From Ensifer oleiphilus (GTDB lineage: Bacteria > Pseudomonadota > Alphaproteobacteria > Rhizobiales > Rhizobiaceae), in assembly GCF_013371465.1 (NCBI RefSeq), contig NZ_JABWDU010000012.1, positions 78,129 to 142,128 on the forward strand: DNA of 64,000 nucleotides, written 5' to 3'. The notes under the pieces are model-generated. The model worked only from the letters and a program-made list of their open reading frames with translations, was not told where the DNA came from and did no database searches. A program made the position numbers and the translations under genes. Within the stretch, counting starts at the first letter, position 1. The number at the start of each line of letters is the position of its first letter. This document shows, piece by piece, positions 18,081 to 27,098 of the stretch.

Positions 18081-18333
18081 TCGTCGCCCCTTAGCGGCCT
18101 GCAAACCGGTACATCGCGCGTTTATGGCAGCGCAAGCAGATTGCGATTATCAGCATCGCGAATGCCACAAGGAAAACATGTAGGGCGTTCAAGCAATTGC
18201 CAGATGTTTGTCCCACGAATCGCGACATGAGGAGAATCGAATCGCTCCGGCGGTTGCACGCGGACCGCATCTCTTGCGTGCATACGCGATGAACTGTTGG
18301 TTTCCTCGCTGTGCCCGATATTCGCCCGGCACT

Positions 18334-19230
18334 TCAGCGGGCGGAGACGTACTTTCTCCAGCCATGCTCGCCGCGAAACCCCAGCACTTCTCGCACCTTC
18401 CGGTTTGAGAGCAGCGTCTCGAATTCACCGAGTTCCCGCTTGAGCGGCGTGCCTGGATAGAACCGATCGATGAGTTCGCGGGTCGGCAGATCGGAAGAGG
18501 TGTCGTCGCTTGCGGCATTGAAAATCTGGAACCCCAGTCCGTCCTTTTCCACCGCGCGAAGCGTGATCTGGCCGAGGTCGCGCGCATCGATGTAGCTCCA
18601 GGCGATACGCTTGCGGAAGCCCGGGTCCGCGAACCATCCGGGAAACAATTCGTACTCATGCGGCTCGATAACGTTGCCGATGCGCAAGGCGTAGACGTCG
18701 ATGCCGCTGCGCGCCGCAAAGGCTCGTGCCGTCTGTTCGTTGACAATTTTCGACAGCGCATAGCTGTCCATCGGATCGACATCGTACTCCTCGTCGAGTG
18801 GGAAGTAAGCCGGGTTGCGGGGTTCGTTAGCGAAGACGAGACCGTAGGTCGTCTCGCTGGATGCGATGACGACCTTGCGAATACCCAGTTTCACAGCCGC
18901 TTCGATGACATTGTAGGTCCCGAGCGCGTTGACTCGGAAAAGCTCGTTGTCGGGCGCGATCATGATGCGTGGGATGGCGGCAAAGTGCACGACGGCGTCG
19001 ATCGGCTGCGGCCTCAAGGACAGGTCGAACTCGTGCAGCCCGGTGTAGCTCGAAAGAGCGTTAAAGACCTGCCCGCTATCAGTGATATCGGTGATGAGCG
19101 TCCTGACTTTGGGATTGTCGAGCGGACGAGTGTCGAGGTTGAGCACCTCGTGACCTCGTTCGACCAGGTATTGAACGACATGGCGACCGGCCTTGCCGCT
19201 ACCGCCGGTGAAGATGATCCTCTTTGTCAT
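18334..19230 (-). CDS. NAD-dependent epimerase/dehydratase-family SDR
   Basis: This 298-residue extended SDR has the nucleotide loop GGSGKAG at residues 8-14, the acidic residue of LNLDTRP that selects NAD, VVHFAAIP, and the catalytic ASSETTYG/YALSK pair. It oxidises or epimerises a sugar or sugar nucleotide; the substrate is not readable. The start at 19230 has GAGGAG upstream. It is the third gene of a leftward group (SDR at 21533, binding protein at 20505, then this one after a 285-bp gap). An uronate-dehydrogenase-like role is possible but not shown. Confidence 0.88.
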   Translation of the reverse strand: MTKRIIFTGGSGKAGRHVVQYLVERGHEVLNLDTRPLDNPKVRTLITDITDSGQVFNALSSYTGLHEFDLSLRPQPIDAVVHFAAIPRIMIAPDNELFRVNALGTYNVIEAAVKLGIRKVVIASSETTYGLVFANEPRNPAYFPLDEEYDVDPMDSYALSKIVNEQTARAFAARSGIDVYALRIGNVIEPHEYELFPGWFADPGFRKRIAWSYIDARDLGQITLRAVEKDGLGFQIFNAASDDTSSDLPTRELIDRFYPGTPLKRELGEFETLLSNRKVREVLGFRGEHGWRKYVSAR

Positions 19231-19515
19231 TCTGCTCCTCACAGTGTGATATCTATGTGTTGTCTCTCACCGAAGCGCTCAAGCACCATAGAGTCGATGG
19301 CTCAAACAATCGGCCAGCCAAAGCCGCACGGCAAGGCGACCAACTGTGGTTTCGCGGCTGCCGATCAATAGGTTCCGATGCTGTCGATACCAGCCGCTCG
19401 CGTCAACAGGTACGGCGTTATCCTGCCCGCGCCAGCGCCGTCAAAGCGCTACGCGGGCTCGACCGGTTGCAGAAGTTCTATTCGGGCACCGACGACTGGT
19501 ACCCGGATGAAACCG

Positions 19516-20505
19516 CTACTTTTGGATGCACGTATCGACCGTGTCTTTGGTGCATTCGTCCAGACCGGTGAACACCGGATCTTCCACCGGCTTGCCGGCG
19601 ATCAGGTCCAGCATGACAGACGGCGCCTTGTAGCCCATTTCGAACGGACGCTGCCCGACGAGAGCCGTTACCAGACCTTCCCGCGCGATGGCGACCTCGT
19701 CACCGATCGTGTCGGCGGCGCCGATGACGAATTCGTTCTTGGCAATCTTTTCCGCCAGCGGCTTGAAGAGATCGCGGTATGGCTGCGGTGCGCCGAACAG
19801 CGGCCAGCCACCCATGATGCCGAAGGCGTCGAGGTCCGGGTTGGCTGCAAGAATGTCCGTCATCGCCTGGACGCCTTTGGCCCCGTCATCATTGGTGAAG
19901 ACCGGGCAACCTGCGACTTCCGTCCAGCCTCCCTCGCCCTTGAGTTCCGTCAGCCCCTCCTTGCCAGTCAGCGTGTCGCGCATGCCCTGGGCCCGGCGCA
20001 GAATATTGTCTGCCCCCGGATTGCCTTCGATCGTGCAGATCTTGCCGCCACTCGGCTTGGCCTTCTTGATGTATTCACCTATCCGCGCGCCCATCAGGTA
20101 GTTGTCGGTTCCCAGATACGTCTTGCGCAGGGCGGAATCCTCCTTGGCGAGGTCGGCGTCGAGCGTCATGACCGGGATCGTCGGGTTGGCGGTCTTCAGG
20201 GTCTGAGCTATCAGTTTGGCATTCGAGGGCGAGATGGCGATTGCAGCCGTGTCGGCCTTGCCGAGCATGTCCTGTACGATCTGCGCTTCGCCGGCCTCGT
20301 CGGATGTAGATGCCGGGCCGGTGTAGAAGCACTCATACTCGGAATCCGGGTTTTCCTTGTTCCATTTCTGGCAACCCTGGTTGATCGCTTCGAAGAAGGG
20401 GTTGTCGAGGCCCTTCACGACGATGACGAGCTGCTTTTTGGCCAATGCCGGACCGGCGCAGAGCGCCAGGGCGGCAACGGCGGCCAACAATACTGTCTTT
20501 CTCAT
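19516..20505 (-). CDS. Sugar ABC transporter periplasmic binding protein (ribose type)
   Basis: This 329-residue protein has a signal peptide (TVLLAAVAALALCAGPALA) and a Peripla_BP_4 body. LVIVVKGLDNPFFEAINQGCQKW, ADTAAIAISPSNA, VMTLDADLAKED and the PDLDAFGIMGGWPL hinge region are typical of ribose/fructose/xylose binding proteins. The start was set at 20505 behind GGGAGGAAAGA. Its partner ATPase and permease lie divergently at 21722 and 22498, so the transporter is encoded in two transcripts. The adjacent SDR enzymes suggest that the imported sugar is oxidised or epimerised. Confidence 0.92.
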   Translation of the reverse strand: MRKTVLLAAVAALALCAGPALAKKQLVIVVKGLDNPFFEAINQGCQKWNKENPDSEYECFYTGPASTSDEAGEAQIVQDMLGKADTAAIAISPSNAKLIAQTLKTANPTIPVMTLDADLAKEDSALRKTYLGTDNYLMGARIGEYIKKAKPSGGKICTIEGNPGADNILRRAQGMRDTLTGKEGLTELKGEGGWTEVAGCPVFTNDDGAKGVQAMTDILAANPDLDAFGIMGGWPLFGAPQPYRDLFKPLAEKIAKNEFVIGAADTIGDEVAIAREGLVTALVGQRPFEMGYKAPSVMLDLIAGKPVEDPVFTGLDECTKDTVDTCIQK

Positions 20506-20552
20506 TCTTTCCTCCCGTTGAACAAGCGGACAGCGTCTGTCCGCGGCACAAA

Positions 20553-21533
20553 TCAACCCGGATACCAGACGACACGAGGATCATTCGGCTGACGCTCGTA
20601 TTGCCAGGCCGAGTCGATAAGCTTTTCGAGATCGTAATCAGGGCGCCAGCCCAAGAGGTACTTGGCCTTACTGTTATCCATCCAGTTCGAGTGGAATGCG
20701 CTGGGAACGTCGACCGAACCAAGGCCCCGGGTGCGTGCGAGGTAGCTTGCGACCTCGCCATAGTCGACAGGGCAGTCCATCGCGACATTGAAGAGTTGCC
20801 GTTCGGCACGCGGGTTGTCGATTGCCGCCAGGATCGCGGAGACTAGGTCGTTTACGTGCACGAAATTGCGTTTGAGCGGACGGCCATCCGCGTCACGCAG
20901 GAGCGGTACGGTTCCGGTTTCGGCGTATCGCCTTGCTTGCTCGGGCGCAAAAAGCGTCTTCCAGTCTGGGCCGCCAAACACATCGTCGCCGAATGACAGT
21001 GTGTGTTTGAAGTCATCCTTTTCCATAATCCACGGTGCGCGCAGGCAGCAACCGTTCGTACCGTATTGAATTGCATACTGCTCGAGCATCACTTCCTCGA
21101 GAACCTTGGACAGCGCGTAGCAACCGGGATAGGCGCTGTGCGGCGTCTTCTCGGTCACCGGGCCATCGTGGCGGTAAAAGAAATGGCCGATTGCAGCGTC
21201 TCCGCCAACGAGGATGAACTGGCTTGCGGAAGGACTGCTGCGGAACGCCTCGAGCACCCAGAACAATCCCTTGACCGTGATGTCCATGATCGCTTCGGGC
21301 GTTTCCTTGCAGGTCGCAAGGTGCACGACATGCGTGACGCCCTTCATGGCTGTTTCGACGGTGTCGCGGTCGGCGATCGTCCCGCAGATCAGTTCCACCC
21401 GCTCGGTTCGTTCGAGCTGGCGATGATGGCAGAGCGCACGGACCTGCGCCTGCGAAAAACGCGGCTGGTCAAGCAGCCTCTCGATGAGGTTGCGCCCGAC
21501 CTTGCCCGTTGCACCGGTGACAAGGATAAGCAT
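20553..21533 (-). CDS. NAD-dependent epimerase/dehydratase-family SDR
   Basis: This 326-residue extended SDR starts at the nucleotide fold (MLILVTGATGKVG). It contains THVVHLATC, an active-site region ILVGGDAAIG and the catalytic YALSK. The C-terminal HSNWMDNSKAKYLLGWRPDYDLEKLID is a typical sugar-nucleotide epimerase ending. Its closest relative in the window is the SDR at 18334. It is the first gene of the leftward operon with the binding protein 47 bp downstream. A TTGTCATACAA site lies 43 bp upstream of its start. Confidence 0.9.
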   Translation of the reverse strand: MLILVTGATGKVGRNLIERLLDQPRFSQAQVRALCHHRQLERTERVELICGTIADRDTVETAMKGVTHVVHLATCKETPEAIMDITVKGLFWVLEAFRSSPSASQFILVGGDAAIGHFFYRHDGPVTEKTPHSAYPGCYALSKVLEEVMLEQYAIQYGTNGCCLRAPWIMEKDDFKHTLSFGDDVFGGPDWKTLFAPEQARRYAETGTVPLLRDADGRPLKRNFVHVNDLVSAILAAIDNPRAERQLFNVAMDCPVDYGEVASYLARTRGLGSVDVPSAFHSNWMDNSKAKYLLGWRPDYDLEKLIDSAWQYERQPNDPRVVWYPG

Positions 21534-21575
21534 GCTCGTCTCCCACCGATGTCTAATATACAGAGCAACGTGTAT

Positions 21576-21586
21576 TTGTCATACAA
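21576..21586. promoter_or_regulatory. Putative GntR-type operator in the divergent SDR/ABC promoter
   Basis: TTGTCATACAA (reverse complement TTGTATGACAA) has palindromic TTGT/ACAA ends. It is the same word found before kduI, kdgD, kdgF and the uronate ABC operon. It lies between the leftward SDR/binding-protein operon and the rightward ATPase gene. Confidence 0.55.
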
Positions 21587-21721
21587 AACAAATTCTACGC
21601 AAAGGACGTCATTGACGGCTTCATAAGGATTTGCGTAAATAAACTGTCGACCGCTGGGTGAAGGCTGAGGAAGGTTCGCGCCCGTTGATGTGCCGGCGCG
21701 CTTCGGGAGGCGAGACGGCCG

Positions 21722-22462
21722 GTGGCGACACTCGAGATCACCAACATTTCCAAGCACTTCGGCGCCATTCAGGCGGTCAGCGACGTTTCGCTCTCGCTGG
21801 AGGCGGGGGAGGTTGTTGGCCTCATGGGAGATAACGGCGCCGGCAAGTCGACGCTGGTCAAAATGATTGCCGGGAACTTCCGTCCGAGCCAGGGAACGAT
21901 GCGGCTCAACGGCAGCGAGATCGTGCTGCATCGGCCGATAGAGGCAAGGCAGCACGGCATCGAAATCGTTCACCAGGATCTGGCTCTCTGCAACAATCTT
22001 TCGGCGGCGGCCAACGTTTTCCTTGGGCGCGAACTCAGGCGCGGCTTCGGTCCTTTCCGTGTTTTGGACTATAAGGCGATGTACAGGCGCGCTGGAGAAA
22101 TCTTCAGGGAGCTTCGATCGGAAACACGACCCCGCGATCTCGTCCGACAGATGTCCGGGGGGCAACGGCAGGCGGTCGCGATCGCGAGGACAATGATTTC
22201 CGAGGCGAAGATCGTTCTCATGGACGAGCCCACAGCCGCCATATCGGTGCGCCAAGTCGCCGAGGTGCTGCATCTGATCCGAGGGCTGCGCGACCGTGGC
22301 ATTGCGGTCGTGCTTATCAGTCATCGTATGCCAGACGTTTTTGACGTTGCCGATCGCGTCGTGGTCATGCGGCGCGGCCGAAAGGTTGCCGACAAGCCTA
22401 TTTCGCAGACATCGCCTGAGGAAGTGACGGGATTGATTACCGGCGCCATCGAAAGAGGATGA
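21722..22462 (+). CDS. Sugar ABC transporter ATP-binding protein (single domain)
   Basis: This 246-residue ATPase has Walker A GDNGAGKST, signature MSGGQRQ and Walker B IVLMDEPTAAI, with the usual H-loop (VLISHRMPD). Ribose-type transporters often use a duplicated ATPase of about 500 residues. This one is single-domain, as in the fructose transporter FrcA of rhizobia. It starts at GTG 21722 after GGGAGGCGAG. The cognate permease follows 35 bp downstream, and the binding protein is divergent. Confidence 0.92.
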   Translation: MATLEITNISKHFGAIQAVSDVSLSLEAGEVVGLMGDNGAGKSTLVKMIAGNFRPSQGTMRLNGSEIVLHRPIEARQHGIEIVHQDLALCNNLSAAANVFLGRELRRGFGPFRVLDYKAMYRRAGEIFRELRSETRPRDLVRQMSGGQRQAVAIARTMISEAKIVLMDEPTAAISVRQVAEVLHLIRGLRDRGIAVVLISHRMPDVFDVADRVVVMRRGRKVADKPISQTSPEEVTGLITGAIERG

Positions 22463-22497
22463 GCGCTGCAGGGCTGCATCGAGGGAATGCGTAAACG

Positions 22498-23496
22498 ATG
22501 GCAACGACGCTCGACCAAACGATAGCTCAGAAACGGCGCACCCTGGGCGCTGCCGTCCTCGCCAACCAGACCTTCTGGGTGTTGCTCGCCGTGGTCCTGG
22601 CGTGCATCTTCCTGTCCTTCGCGACGGATTCGTTCGCAACGTCGAAGAACCTCTACAACATCACCCGCAACGCCACTTTCGTGGCGATTATTGCCCTCGG
22701 AATGACGCTGGTTATCATCACCGGCGGCATCGACCTGTCGGTAGGGTCGGTGTTGTGCCTGTGCAGCATGGTGCTCGCGGTGGTCATGCATTCCGGCTAC
22801 AGTATCGAGGTCGGCATAGCCGCCTCGGTGGCGACGGCACTTCTGATCGGGGCATTCAACGGCTTGCTCATCGCTTATGTCGGGTTTCCCCCTTTCGTCG
22901 TCACTCTCGGCATGCTTTCGATTGCGCGAAGTCTGGCGATGGTCGCGTCCAACAACACTGTCGTCTTTCAGTTCGGCCCGGACCACGACAAGCTGCTCGC
23001 TCTTGGCGGGGGGGCATGGTTGTTCGGCATCGCCAACCCGGTGATCTACATGATCGCTTTGACGCTGCTGACGGGATTCGTCCTGCGGTGGACACGGCTG
23101 GGCCGCTATATCTACGCCATCGGCGGCAACGAACAGGCGGCAACTGCCACCGGTATTCCGGTGCGCCCGATCAAGGTCGGCGTCTACATGATTTCGGCCC
23201 TTTCGGCCGGCGTTGCCGGCATCGTCCAGACCGGCTGGCTCGGAGCGGTGACAACCAATATTGGCGCCGGAATGGAATTGCAGGTCATCGCGGCGACCGT
23301 GATCGGCGGTGCGAACCTAGCCGGTGGCACAGGCACGGCCCTTGGCGCATTGGTGGGTGCTGCGCTCATCGAGGTGATCCGCAACAGTCTCGGGCTGCTT
23401 GGCATCAACGCATTCTGGCAGGGAACGTTCATCGGCGGCGCGACCATCCTCGCTGTCCTTTTCGATCGCATCCGCAATTTCCGGCAATCTGAGTAG
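22498..23496 (+). CDS. Sugar ABC transporter permease (RbsC/FrcC family)
   Basis: This 332-residue inner-membrane protein has eight to ten hydrophobic segments. It includes the family hallmarks GMTLVIITGGIDLSVGSVL near residue 75 and VIGGANLAGGTGT near 265, which mark branched-chain/ribose-type permeases. It pairs with the ATPase just upstream and with the binding protein at 19516. The substrate is unknown. No terminator was obvious after the stop. Confidence 0.94.
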   Translation: MATTLDQTIAQKRRTLGAAVLANQTFWVLLAVVLACIFLSFATDSFATSKNLYNITRNATFVAIIALGMTLVIITGGIDLSVGSVLCLCSMVLAVVMHSGYSIEVGIAASVATALLIGAFNGLLIAYVGFPPFVVTLGMLSIARSLAMVASNNTVVFQFGPDHDKLLALGGGAWLFGIANPVIYMIALTLLTGFVLRWTRLGRYIYAIGGNEQAATATGIPVRPIKVGVYMISALSAGVAGIVQTGWLGAVTTNIGAGMELQVIAATVIGGANLAGGTGTALGALVGAALIEVIRNSLGLLGINAFWQGTFIGGATILAVLFDRIRNFRQSE

Positions 23497-23668
23497 CTCA
23501 ACGACCCCACGCGGCGCTGTGAAGGCGGTCGAGCCACTGCGGTCTCTTCGTGCTCTATATATACTGTCGGCCAAGTACGCCTGAGACGAAATCATCTGCG
23601 TCCGCCGGCACTTGCGCCTGCCTGTAAGCTTCCTATCTGTTGTGCCATCGTCGACATGGAGGCTCGAG

Positions 23669-23845
23669 ATGGACCAGCTCTCAACCAATGCCGTTTCCGA
23701 TCCCGAAACCGAAATCATCCCGCCGGAGCCCAATGAATGTGTCTCGGGGAACGCGATGATATGCCTGTGTTGTCAAAAGATGCGCTCGGCCTCGCGGATG
23801 GACAGCGACGGTTGTGGCATTTGTGACGAATGCCTTGCGCCATGA
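23669..23845 (+). CDS. Small Cys-rich zinc-ribbon-like protein
   Basis: This 58-residue protein has six cysteines concentrated in the second half: CLCCQKM, then GCGICDEC. The C-x-x-C pairs suggest a treble-clef or zinc-ribbon. ATG 23669 follows GGAGGCTCGAG. Its stop overlaps the next gene's ATG (ATGA), so the two are translationally coupled. Function is unknown. Confidence 0.6.
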   Translation: MDQLSTNAVSDPETEIIPPEPNECVSGNAMICLCCQKMRSASRMDSDGCGICDECLAP

Positions 23846-24132
23846 CCGGGACGGTTTCAGAGCTGTCGCCTGACGCTCACTTTGAGTTCCAGAAAGCGCT
23901 CGAGGAGCTTCCCGAAGGATATGTGACCGGAATTTTCCAAGGTCGCACATGGTGTGCGACCATCAAGCGTTCGAACGATGGGAAACGACTGTGGCTGTAC
24001 GGCGAGGAGCTGGGTGGCACGGATGTGGTCAGCTTCAACCTTTATGTGCTCGATGCCATGAGCACCCTGAAGCCATGCGAAATGTCATCGGCGAAGGTCG
24101 TCGATTTCGTGCTCGGTTTTGAACGCACCTGA
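23842..24132 (+). CDS. Hypothetical protein coupled to the Cys-rich protein
   Basis: This 96-residue soluble protein has a compact alpha/beta look: FEFQKALEELPEGYVTGIFQGRTWCATIKRS, LWLYGEELGGTDVVSFNLYVLD, then a short helix. I do not recognise the family. It starts inside the stop codon of the small Cys-rich gene, so the pair is probably cotranslated. A rhizobium-type repeat begins shortly after its stop. Confidence 0.6.
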   Translation: MTGTVSELSPDAHFEFQKALEELPEGYVTGIFQGRTWCATIKRSNDGKRLWLYGEELGGTDVVSFNLYVLDAMSTLKPCEMSSAKVVDFVLGFERT

Positions 24133-24155
24133 ATTGGCGATCTCTTTCCGGTATT

Positions 24156-24239
24156 AAAGCATGTCGCTCAAAAGTGAGCAGCGTTCTTGCGATAACAACA
24201 TGCGTGAAAACAAGAACTTAAAGCGCGCCAGCGCATCTG
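24156..24239. repeat. Rhizobium-type intergenic repeat, copy 1
   Basis: The sequence AAGCATGTCGCTCAAAAGTG followed by AGCAGCG...TTGCGATAACAACATGCG...AAAACAAGAACTTAAAGCG resembles the short non-coding repeat that is very common between rhizobial genes. I recognise it by memory of its wording. A diverged relative lies at 50686-50762. No function is established. Confidence 0.6.
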
Positions 24240-24319
24240 AAAGATCGCGGCGCGATTTAGCTCTAGTCGTCATGCCGAGCGCATTCGGCCATGACTGTCC
24301 GGTGTGACCTTCAGGAAGC

Positions 24320-24523
24320 TCAGGCTGGTCTGACGTTTTCTGCCTTGGATTTGCCCGTCTTGCGGTCCTGACCAAGCTCGTAGCTGACCTTTTGCCCCTC
24401 GCGAAGCTGACCACCGCCCTCAACGCCCGACAGATGGACAAACACGTCTGCACCGCCGTTGTCAGGGGTAATGAAGCCAAAGCCTTTGTCCTGATTGAAA
24501 AACTTAACTGTACCGATTGCCAT
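24320..24523 (-). CDS. cspA: Cold-shock protein (CspA family)
   Basis: This 67-residue single OB-fold protein has both RNA-binding motifs, [18 protein letters not shown] (RNP1-like KGFGFI) and DVFVHLSG (RNP2-like). It binds single-stranded RNA and DNA and acts as an RNA chaperone. The start at 24523 has GAGGAAGATC upstream; a longer upstream frame is not protein-like. The gene is monocistronic. Confidence 0.96.
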   Translation of the reverse strand: MAIGTVKFFNQDKGFGFITPDNGGADVFVHLSGVEGGGQLREGQKVSYELGQDRKTGKSKAENVRPA

Positions 24524-25163
24524 GATCTTCCTCGCCAACTGAGCGCCTACGCGCTGCCGATGGAGCTTATTCGACGCCGCCTCCTCTCGCAACCGCCCAC
24601 ACGCGCGGAGTGGTTTTATCTCCCAGGGCGAGATCTGCCTCACGGCTCTGTCCGCCGTGATCGAGCAGCCCCTCGGTATTTTCGACGACGTCGTCAGCGT
24701 TTTCATCGCCGTTTCAGGTTTGGCAGCGGTGTTTCGGACGGTCAGGCGTGGGCATCGGCGATGAGAGCGAGGGTGTTCGACCGGGGCTATAGCTCTTGCA
24801 GGTTCGTGGCCAGATTTTTTCCTCGTCATTGGACCAGAAACGCGCCGCTATTCGAATAGTGCCAAGCCTTGTCGACGGTGCACGTCAAGGACGCATTCAC
24901 AGGCTATGTCGTGAACACCAGTGAGGACCCCGAATCTCTGGTCGTGGATCCGGAGACGCGCCGTTTTCGTCGTCGCGGGGTTGCGCCATACCAACCGAGA
25001 TCTCGTCAGCCTGCCTTTGCGGGCCTACGTCTCAATCGGACACCTGGCGGCGTCAGCGGTCTTGAGGGTTCTGTCGGAAATCGGCTTTGTATCGCATTTG
25101 CATGGCTCCACGGTGCGGCAAACGCTGTTTTGTGGTCGGTCGGTTCCGCCATATACCTGCCGG
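24524..25163. other. 640-bp region without a supported gene
   Basis: The 5' part is the cold-shock gene leader, and long untranslated leaders are usual for csp genes. A plus-strand open frame at 24869-25189 (SLVVDPETRRFRRRG) has no ribosome site or match I recognise. It runs into the haemoglobin gene, so I leave it out. It may be decayed sequence. Confidence 0.5.
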
Positions 25164-25571
25164 CTACAACTGCTTGGGGGGCAGCTTGATCGCATTCGGT
25201 CCGATGTTGAGGCCGATCTGCAAGCTCTCGGCGATCCGCTTTGCGCGGTCGAGAAAGAAGCCAGCCGCCTCACCGGTGCAATGTTGGGAAACGGTTGCCT
25301 CGAACATTGAGAGCCAACGCTCGAAGTGTTCCGGTATAAGTTCGAGGCCTTGGTGGACGACGTGAGGCTTGCCGCCATACCGGCCCGTTCTCAGGGCAAT
25401 GGACGACCAGAAGTCGACGAGCGTTGAAAGATGTAGATCCCAATGCTTGCCGATGCGCCCGTTGAAGATCGGTCCGAGCAAGGGGTCGCGACGGATACGG
25501 TCGTAGAAGTCGTGTACGATCGCCCTTATAAGGTCTTCGGATATGCTGGTTGGAAGCAGCGTCGCACCCAT
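25164..25571 (-). CDS. Group III truncated haemoglobin
   Basis: This 135-residue 2/2 globin has B-helix FYDRIRRDPLLGPIF with Tyr23 at B10, a YGGKPHVVHQGL stretch carrying the proximal His (H70 or H73), and Trp86 in FERWLSMFEATV at the G helix. These features are typical of group III (trHbP) proteins such as Campylobacter Ctb. Members bind O2 or NO, and some are induced by nitrosative stress. It stands alone between poorly coding regions. The start ATG 25571 has only a weak ribosome site. Confidence 0.9.
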   Translation of the reverse strand: MGATLLPTSISEDLIRAIVHDFYDRIRRDPLLGPIFNGRIGKHWDLHLSTLVDFWSSIALRTGRYGGKPHVVHQGLELIPEHFERWLSMFEATVSQHCTGEAAGFFLDRAKRIAESLQIGLNIGPNAIKLPPKQL

Positions 25572-25804
25572 GGTGTTTCCATCAATGTCCTCTGATTGGG
25601 CATTCCTTAGGCCTCAAGAACGATGCTGTAAATCGGCGGCCGTGCGGCATGCTGTCATCCTGGCGACGCAGAGGTGGCCCCTGCCACACATCATGCTTGC
25701 GTCAGCGCAACGAGGGCATGCCACCGCGAGCCTAACAAGGACCAGACAGGTTTGCCAAAGTGCGTCCCTTGGGGGCGATCGAAGACAGCGAAGGGCTAAG
25801 CGTT

Positions 25805-26014
25805 ATGATCGAGATGGAAGAGAGGGATCCGACATTTTGCGACTGCACACTTGAGATCGCCGAGCTGTTGGCCAGCATGCCGGCCACGGGCGGCGTCGGT
25901 GGATCCTTGTTCGATTTTCTTGCCGTTCGCCTGGAGACATCGCGTGACCGTCTGCAGCGGGCCGGCCCAGGCGCGAAAGAAAATGCTTTATCGGAAAGAG
26001 CAGTCAAATGCTGA
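25805..26014 (+). CDS. Small hypothetical protein upstream of DUF6522-like gene
   Basis: This is a 69-residue protein (IEMEERDPTFCDCTLEIAELLASMPATGG...LFDFLAVRLETSRDRL) without recognised domain. Its stop overlaps the next gene's start by seven bases, which suggests translational coupling and supports it as real. An alternative upstream start exists at 25760 (GTG). Function is unknown. Confidence 0.45.
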   Translation: MIEMEERDPTFCDCTLEIAELLASMPATGGVGGSLFDFLAVRLETSRDRLQRAGPGAKENALSERAVKC

Positions 26015-26328
26015 CATTGAAAAGCCGGCGCATTCTGCATGTCGAACGCGATGCCACTGGCGATTTCTCTGTGCCAGCGGCAACGATGTCGTCGGCGCTG
26101 CGTCTTCCCCCAACGGAACTGAGGAACCGCCTCAGCCGCGGCGAAGTCAGGAGCCAGGTTGAGATCGGTCAGGGGGAGCACGCTGGAACATTCAGGCTGA
26201 CGCTGCGATGCGGCGGTCGCGTCTGGACGGCGACCGTAGCGGTCGACGGCACCGTGATCGACGAAGCCTTCTCGTTTGATCGCGAGAGGCTGGCCAACTG
26301 GCGCCGCCGCCACCGCAGTGCCAGTTAG
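26008..26328 (+). CDS. DUF6522-like hypothetical protein
   Basis: This 106-residue protein has the pattern LHVERDATGDFSVPAATMSSALRLPPTELRNRLSRGEV, then a beta-rich GTFRLTLRCGGRVWTATVAVDGTVI. It resembles the small DUF6522 family found near denitrification and haem proteins in alphaproteobacteria. The family call comes from memory of the pattern and is tentative. It is coupled to the small gene before it. Confidence 0.6.
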   Translation: MLTLKSRRILHVERDATGDFSVPAATMSSALRLPPTELRNRLSRGEVRSQVEIGQGEHAGTFRLTLRCGGRVWTATVAVDGTVIDEAFSFDRERLANWRRRHRSAS

Positions 26329-27098
26329 GGTCCTACAGTGGTTCAGATCATCGGCTGCTGCGATCTCTCCGGACAGAAGTTGCGTTCGACAAGGCACGAT
26401 CAGGCAATATGGCTCAGGTTCTCAACCGATCAGCGGGTCACTGCTTTGTCTCTCTGCTTCTACCTGCAGCTGGCCGGACGGTTGGTTTCGACCGTCTGAC
26501 CGCCGGGCGGAGAATGGATGTTATTCGAGCATTGGCCGCATGTTCGTAAAGGCGCTCGTCTCTCGGTCATGATCGCGTCCATGGCAATGTCCGTACCATT
26601 GCGGACGGATCATCTCGATCTTCTGCAGTTACAAGCCCACCCCGATCTCAAGAGGTCTTGGTTTGAGACCGGCGAGGGTACCCCGGCCCTTGCCCAGGCG
26701 GAGATCGTCTCCGTCGAACCCTATCACAGGTGCGATCACGATCGATCGTTGGATGTCCCGTCCGGCAGCCGGTACGGGTATGCGCCCACGCCCCCTTCCA
26801 GCGGCTCACCTTGACGCCACAACCGCTTCCTCAGCTGTCCAAACGCAACTTCCAGATCGGGTGTGAGGCCGGCACGGTACCGGAAATCAGGCAGTTCACG
26901 GTGCTGACGGGAAGTGCAACCTATGCCTCCCTTTGCCAAACGGTGGGCAAATGCCATAGGCGCGTCCCAAGATAGGGTGCTTGTCAGTCACATCAATAAA
27001 GCTGTTATACAGATTTGACAATCAGACTGGTATCTGTCTAAGTATGCGTAATACAGGGCGGCGCGGGACGCCGTCCATTTTCGCATACCGGAGGAACA
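26329..27098. other. 770-bp region without a supported gene
   Basis: Short frames exist on both strands (for example 26518-26814 plus and 26736-26957 minus), but none has a ribosome site or recognisable motif. The last 100 bp are AT-rich (TTATACAGATTTGACAA, then GGTATCTGTC) and likely hold the promoter of the enolase-superfamily gene at 27099. The left boundary of the uronate island may lie here. Confidence 0.5.

Noticed and set aside
18334..19230. Assignment as uronate dehydrogenase (udh)
   Set aside because: General SDR resemblance only. Length and wording do not match the Agrobacterium enzyme as I remember it, so the symbol was withheld.
19378..20592. 404-codon plus-strand frame over the sugar-binding protein gene
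   Set aside because: Antisense of a clear signal-peptide-bearing binding protein.
24524..24829. N-terminal extension of the cold-shock protein
   Set aside because: Cold-shock proteins are about 67 residues, and ATG 24523 has a proper ribosome site.
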